From positions 1 through 50,336 of the forward strand of contig JACQDE010000044.1 of NCBI GenBank assembly GCA_016201285.1: 50,336 bases of DNA, written 5' to 3'. Both the position numbers and the translations under genes were made by a program. Positions 47,786-50,336 of this stretch are shown here, piece after piece; within the stretch, counting starts at the first letter, position 1, and every line of letters begins with the position of its first letter. Source of the stretch: Acidobacteriota bacterium (GTDB lineage Bacteria > Acidobacteriota > Terriglobia > Acidiferrales > UBA7541). The notes under the pieces are model-generated. The model ran no database searches, was not told where the DNA came from, and saw only the letters and a program-made list of their open reading frames with translations.

Positions 47786-48925
47786 TCAACTGCTTAGGAC
47801 TCGCCCGGCGAGCGAATCCACGGCACGCCGCTGCGCATCGCCTACGATGTGGCTGTAACGCTGTAGCGTGATTCGTGAATCGCTATGACGCATTTGGCGC
47901 GTCACAACCGCTGGTGACGCCCCGTGTTCTAACAGTTCGCTAGCAGCCATGTGCCGGAAGGCGTGAAGCGCGGCCTTCTCGATTCCAAGACTGCGTAACG
48001 TGTCTTGTAGCTTGTAAGCCACTTTGTCACGCTGCATGGGCTTGCCTTTACTGTTGGCGAAGAGCAGGTCTGCTTCGTTCGTGCGCCAATGCGTTGCAAG
48101 GAACGTGCGCAGACGTTTCTCCAAAACCCCTGGCATCGGAAGGTCGGCGGAACTTGACTTGGACTTTGGGGCTTGCATCGTTCGCGTGGCGTGGTCAAGC
48201 GTGCGCCGAATGCGAATGAGATGCTTTTCAAAGTCAAGGTCGCCTGTCTTCAATCCCAGAATTTCACCAGCGCGGCAGCCTGTGATGCTGATAAGTGCCC
48301 ACAGGGTAGAGTAAGGCTCTTCGCTGGCTTCCACGATTCGCCTCACTTGCTCTGCTGTGAAGAAACGCTCTTCCTTTTTCTCACCACTACGCGGCAGGGA
48401 CAGCGCCGCACGGTCAAACACTTCGGGAATGTACTTCCACGCCTTTGCCGTCTTGAGTAGGCCAGCCAAAGTCTGCAAGATATTTTCGACTGACTTGCGA
48501 GCCAGACCCTTAGCCGTCAGCGCAGACACAAAGGCTTGGACGTTTCGCGTTGTAATGGCCGTCAGCGACATTTCGCCCAGTGCTGGAATGATGTGAGTAC
48601 GCAGATGGCTCTTGGCTGCTCTCACCGTTGTCGGCTTGAGCGTAGGAGCAACACTGCTTTCCCATTCTTCCACCAAACGGGAAAGCGTTCTTCCCGCTTT
48701 GGGCTTTGGAATTGCAACAAGGTTTACCGCATCAAGATAAGGCCGGAACGCTTCAATGGCCTGTAGCTTGGTGACGTGCTTCACTGCGCCAAGCACGACA
48801 GTCCTTCGCGCACGATGGAGTGTTCCGTCAGTTTGCACGCGGTCTTCCCTGAAGATTCCAATCCATACTTTGCGTCTCTTGCCCCTGCTAATCAGTCTTC
48901 CCCTTTGATAACGTCTCCGTGGCAT
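47786..48925 (-). CDS. Tyrosine recombinase / site-specific integrase
   Basis: The catalytic domain has the R-H-R-Y set: Arg in SITGCRAGEILGL, the His-x-x-Arg box in LHAFRHMAASELL, and the nucleophile Tyr in SRITLQRYSHIVG. A SAM-like core-binding domain precedes it (TLSRLVEEWESSV to RKSVENILQTLAG). I start at the ATG giving MPRRRYQRGRL (379 residues), because GGAG lies 6 nt upstream. Longer in-frame starts exist at 49054 (ATG) and 49120 (TTG); the latter would put a 15-bp operator-like palindrome inside the gene. The stop is 62 nt from tRNA-Sec. It probably integrates the element into the 3' end of selC. Confidence 0.9.
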   Translation of the reverse strand: MPRRRYQRGRLISRGKRRKVWIGIFREDRVQTDGTLHRARRTVVLGAVKHVTKLQAIEAFRPYLDAVNLVAIPKPKAGRTLSRLVEEWESSVAPTLKPTTVRAAKSHLRTHIIPALGEMSLTAITTRNVQAFVSALTAKGLARKSVENILQTLAGLLKTAKAWKYIPEVFDRAALSLPRSGEKKEERFFTAEQVRRIVEASEEPYSTLWALISITGCRAGEILGLKTGDLDFEKHLIRIRRTLDHATRTMQAPKSKSSSADLPMPGVLEKRLRTFLATHWRTNEADLLFANSKGKPMQRDKVAYKLQDTLRSLGIEKAALHAFRHMAASELLEHGASPAVVTRQMRHSDSRITLQRYSHIVGDAQRRAVDSLAGRVLSS

Positions 48926-49100
48926 GGACATCTCCGTGCCCACGGGCATGCACGGTGCCGTTGCGGATGCTACCACGGTTTCTGCACACTGATTGCCTTC
49001 ACAGTTGGGGAGGCTGTGCAGTGCCTCGCCAACCGAAATAGGTTCGTACTCCATTTCGGCTTTTCCTTTCGTCCACTTCGTTCTTAACTTGGTTCCGTCT

Positions 49101-49115
49101 CTGCATACTGTGCAG
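49101..49115. promoter_or_regulatory. Operator-like palindrome 1 upstream of the integrase
   Basis: CTGCATACTGTGCAG is a near-perfect 15-bp inverted repeat. The same motif recurs at 49207 and 49240, and half-matches lie near 48982 and 49014. Confidence 0.6.
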
Positions 49116-49206
49116 TCCAACTAGGGCAGAAGAACTTGGAAATGGCAGTCTGCGAGGCCCAGAGAGGCCAGACATTTTTGAAACTCGATTATCGCCATGC
49201 ACAGGA

Positions 49207-49221
49207 CTGCATATTGTGCAA
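49207..49221. promoter_or_regulatory. Operator-like palindrome 2
   Basis: CTGCATATTGTGCAA matches palindrome 1 at 13 of 15 positions; the last base breaks the symmetry. Confidence 0.55.
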
Positions 49222-49239
49222 TCTCAAGGCAATCAAGCT

Positions 49240-49254
49240 CTGCACACTATGCAG
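49240..49254. promoter_or_regulatory. Operator-like palindrome 3
   Basis: CTGCACACTATGCAG matches palindrome 1 at 13 of 15 positions. It lies 33 bp from palindrome 2, about three helical turns. Confidence 0.55.
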
Positions 49255-49483
49255 CGACAATGTATTAACAAGGTGGTTTTACCCTGCTTTGCTAGTACAT
49301 TGGCTTTGCCAGAGCACCACAAGGCGGAACTCCGCTTCTTGCCTTGTTCCCTACCAAAGACTTCCTCTTGCTTCCGCCCTATTTTTCTCCGTAGCTGGTT
49401 GGCTAGTGTTAGCTGGTTGGCTCCCAAGACCATCCCGGCGAGATGGGCCGCTACGCTACACCTGCAAACGTCACAGCGGGCCA

Positions 49484-49726
49484 CTAGGCGGCCTGTCTGA
49501 GCTTGCTAAAGTAGCTGGCGGCTGCTGCCTCTTGCTCCGGGGTCTGTACACGCGGGAGGTGATACTCCTTGTGGCCAGCAGAGACTGCCAAAAGCCTCTT
49601 GGCTTCCTGCCGGGCATCCTCAAAACCAATGCCGGGCCTCTTTTCCAAAAGCTGCACCACCACTTTACCGACAGGAGAATTCTCCATCGGCGTGTCAGGT
49701 CTAGCGAAATACTCTGCATTTGTCAT
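49484..49726 (-). CDS. Hypothetical small protein of the integrative element
   Basis: This 80-residue soluble protein (MTNAEYFARPDTPMENSPVG, then a helical region with RPGIGFEDARQEAKRLL) has no recognised domain. Its ATG overlaps the stop of the upstream gene by 4 nt (ATGA), so it is coupled to it. Codon and base composition are less GC-rich than in the chromosomal genes. The function is unknown. It probably belongs to the element's accessory or regulatory operon. Confidence 0.6.
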   Translation of the reverse strand: MTNAEYFARPDTPMENSPVGKVVVQLLEKRPGIGFEDARQEAKRLLAVSAGHKEYHLPRVQTPEQEAAAASYFSKLRQAA

Positions 49727-50013
49727 GGGGTCTGCCCCTCACATTCTGAGATTGTTTTTTCAACGAGCCTCTCCAACGTCGCGTTCTGGCGGGCGCTGAA
49801 GCTGGACATGCAGCAAGCCGCGTAGCGCAGCGCGTGCTCCGGGCACATCCGGGAGTTCATCCGCAGATTCTTCTTGGCCGCCCGTAGGATGCCGTGGCGC
49901 ACGACTTCGGCGGAGTACCCCTGCAACCAAAAGAAAAATTGACGGTCAGACGGCATTGCGACTGTGGGCAACAAGGCCGCCCATAGTTTTTTTAGAGTGT
50001 CTTGTTCGGTCAT
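49723..50013 (-). CDS. Hypothetical small protein of the integrative element (replication-accessory-like?)
   Basis: This 96-residue helical protein contains MPSDRQFFFWLQGYSAEVVR and HGILRAAKKN. The D-R-Q-F-x-x-W-L pattern is reminiscent of small proteins found beside replication or helicase-loading genes in mobile elements, but I cannot name a family. Both ends overlap neighbours by 4 nt, which places it in the middle of a translationally coupled operon. Confidence 0.6.
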   Translation of the reverse strand: MTEQDTLKKLWAALLPTVAMPSDRQFFFWLQGYSAEVVRHGILRAAKKNLRMNSRMCPEHALRYAACCMSSFSARQNATLERLVEKTISECEGQTP

Positions 50014-50207
50014 GCTGCCTCCTTGCCCTCTACGGGAATCTCTGCGATAGAGTAGAGCGTCTCTTTGCCTTCTTGCGTCGCTGTGATTTTCCCGCCACGT
50101 GCCATGCTGTCCAGCACGTTTTTTATCGCGGTGTTCTTTCCGGTCACTTCCTCGCGCAGTTCCCGCGTGTTCAGTTCGCCCTCACGGCGTAGCGCATTGT
50201 AGTGCAC
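50010..50207 (-). CDS. Small winged-HTH-like protein, first gene of the element operon
   Basis: This 65-residue protein (GTG start) contains LNTRELREEVTGKNTAIKNV and LDSMARGGKITATQEGKETL. This looks like a short winged helix: recognition helix, then a beta wing with the G-K-I-x-x-x-x-x-G-K pattern. It could be a transcriptional regulator of the element and a candidate binder of the nearby palindromes. There is almost no leader before the GTG, and the end of a transposase lies just upstream, so the promoter may come from the insertion. Confidence 0.55.
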   Translation of the reverse strand: MHYNALRREGELNTRELREEVTGKNTAIKNVLDSMARGGKITATQEGKETLYSIAEIPVEGKEAA

Positions 50208-50216
50208 CCTTCTAAT

Positions 50217-50336
50217 TTAGACAGTCAGGGCCTCGTTTTTTAGTACACCTGTGAAAGCCAAGAAGGCCTCCCGTGGGGTGCGGTTTGCCACCCCGCGATG
50301 CGGCCGGTCGTGATTGTACTCCCCGATCCAACGAGC
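50217..50336 (-). mobile_element. IS3-family transposase (OrfB), C-terminal end, cut by the window edge
   Basis: The minus-strand frame is open to the window edge and encodes 39 residues. They include WIGEYNHDRPHRGVANRTPR followed by EAFLAF, the conserved Y-N-x-x-R-P-H...T-P end of IS3/IS150 type rve transposases. The catalytic residues lie outside the window. The stop is 10 nt before the small winged-HTH gene, so the right end of the IS, if present, overlaps that gene's start region. Confidence 0.8.

Larger units (their letters stand above)
49121..49483. other. Control region between the integrase and the small-gene operon
   Basis: This stretch holds two more copies of the 15-bp palindrome and two direct repeats, TAGCTGGTTGGCT at 49392-49404 and 49410-49422, 18 bp apart. 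A minus-strand frame (49233-49484, GTG start overlapping the previous TAG by 1 nt) could encode 83 residues with C-x-x-C pairs. One of those pairs is produced by the palindrome itself, so I do not trust it as a gene. Confidence 0.5.
47725..50336. mobile_element. Left end of an integrative element inserted at selC (continues past the window)
   Basis: Directly after the tRNA-Sec 3' end come a tyrosine integrase pointing at the tRNA, an AT-richer region with repeated palindromes, a set of overlapping small minus-strand genes, and an IS3-family transposase end. GC is visibly lower than in the flanking chromosome. The other end, with the expected duplicate of the tRNA 3' end, is outside the window. 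No conjugation or phage structural gene is visible. Confidence 0.7.

Noticed and set aside
49392..49422. Two 13-bp direct repeats as replication iterons
   Set aside because: There are only two copies and no replication initiator in view; they are recorded only as direct repeats.
49136..49825. 229-residue plus-strand ORF in the integrative element
   Set aside because: It lies opposite minus-strand genes joined by 4-nt overlaps, and has no domain or ribosome binding site. It also crosses the palindrome region.

Overview
The window looks like a GC-rich chromosomal segment from a member of the Acidobacteriota or a close relative. This is inferred from content: a bacillithiol glycosyltransferase (BshA), an Hfq with extended tails, DUF6677- and DUF6599-type proteins, a pilMNOPQ cluster followed by pepP-accB-accC, and families of small palindromic repeats scattered between and inside genes. 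No rRNA or taxonomic marker is present, so the assignment is tentative.

Layout. Positions 1-4.8 kb hold the end of a flotillin-like gene, an alkyltransferase-like protein without its cysteine, a minimal beta-carbonic-anhydrase-like protein, and a GbsR/MarR-regulated membrane and redox operon with a clear sigma70 promoter and overlapping palindrome. Positions 4.8-10.1 kb, mostly minus strand, hold a K+ channel, bshA, hfq, holB and tmk, plus a thioesterase and an SDR remnant on the plus strand. Positions 10.3-17.8 kb hold yggS and a DUF167 (yggU) gene. These often sit close together, but here about 6.3 kb of mosaic DNA separates them. That DNA contains a secreted Ig/Big2/beta-propeller protein with a C-terminal metzincin-like domain, two truncated paralogs, a stray protease tail, small membrane-anchored partner genes, and a fragment resembling the 5' end of tmk. 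Positions 17.9-25.5 kb hold an M24 peptidase, DUF6677, tRNA-Thr(CGT), DUF6599, glycogen phosphorylase and a UbiD decarboxylase. Positions 25.5-27.1 kb hold a 5'-truncated Rhs/YD-repeat gene.

Positions 27.2-47.6 kb are mainly housekeeping: an excisionase-like HTH gene, pilMNOPQ (type IV pilus alignment complex and secretin), pepP, accB-accC (fatty acid synthesis), thiE, two APC permeases, a HAMP/SpoIIE phosphatase, an SDR, nnrD, tsaE, and an 824-residue protein with a nucleotide-cyclase-like C-terminal domain.

At 47.6 kb there is a well-formed selenocysteine tRNA gene (anticodon TCA, long variable arm, own promoter). A tyrosine recombinase lies directly downstream and points back at it. From the tRNA 3' end to the window edge the sequence looks like one end of an integrative element at selC. 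It has lower GC, three matching 15-bp palindromes upstream of the integrase, a string of overlapping small minus-strand genes, and the 3' end of an IS3-family transposase.

The most noteworthy signals are the selC/integrase junction and its palindromes, the metzincin/propeller array, a GTAGCG hairpin family whose TAG is the stop codon of four genes, and an 18-bp repeat found in-frame in four unrelated proteins.
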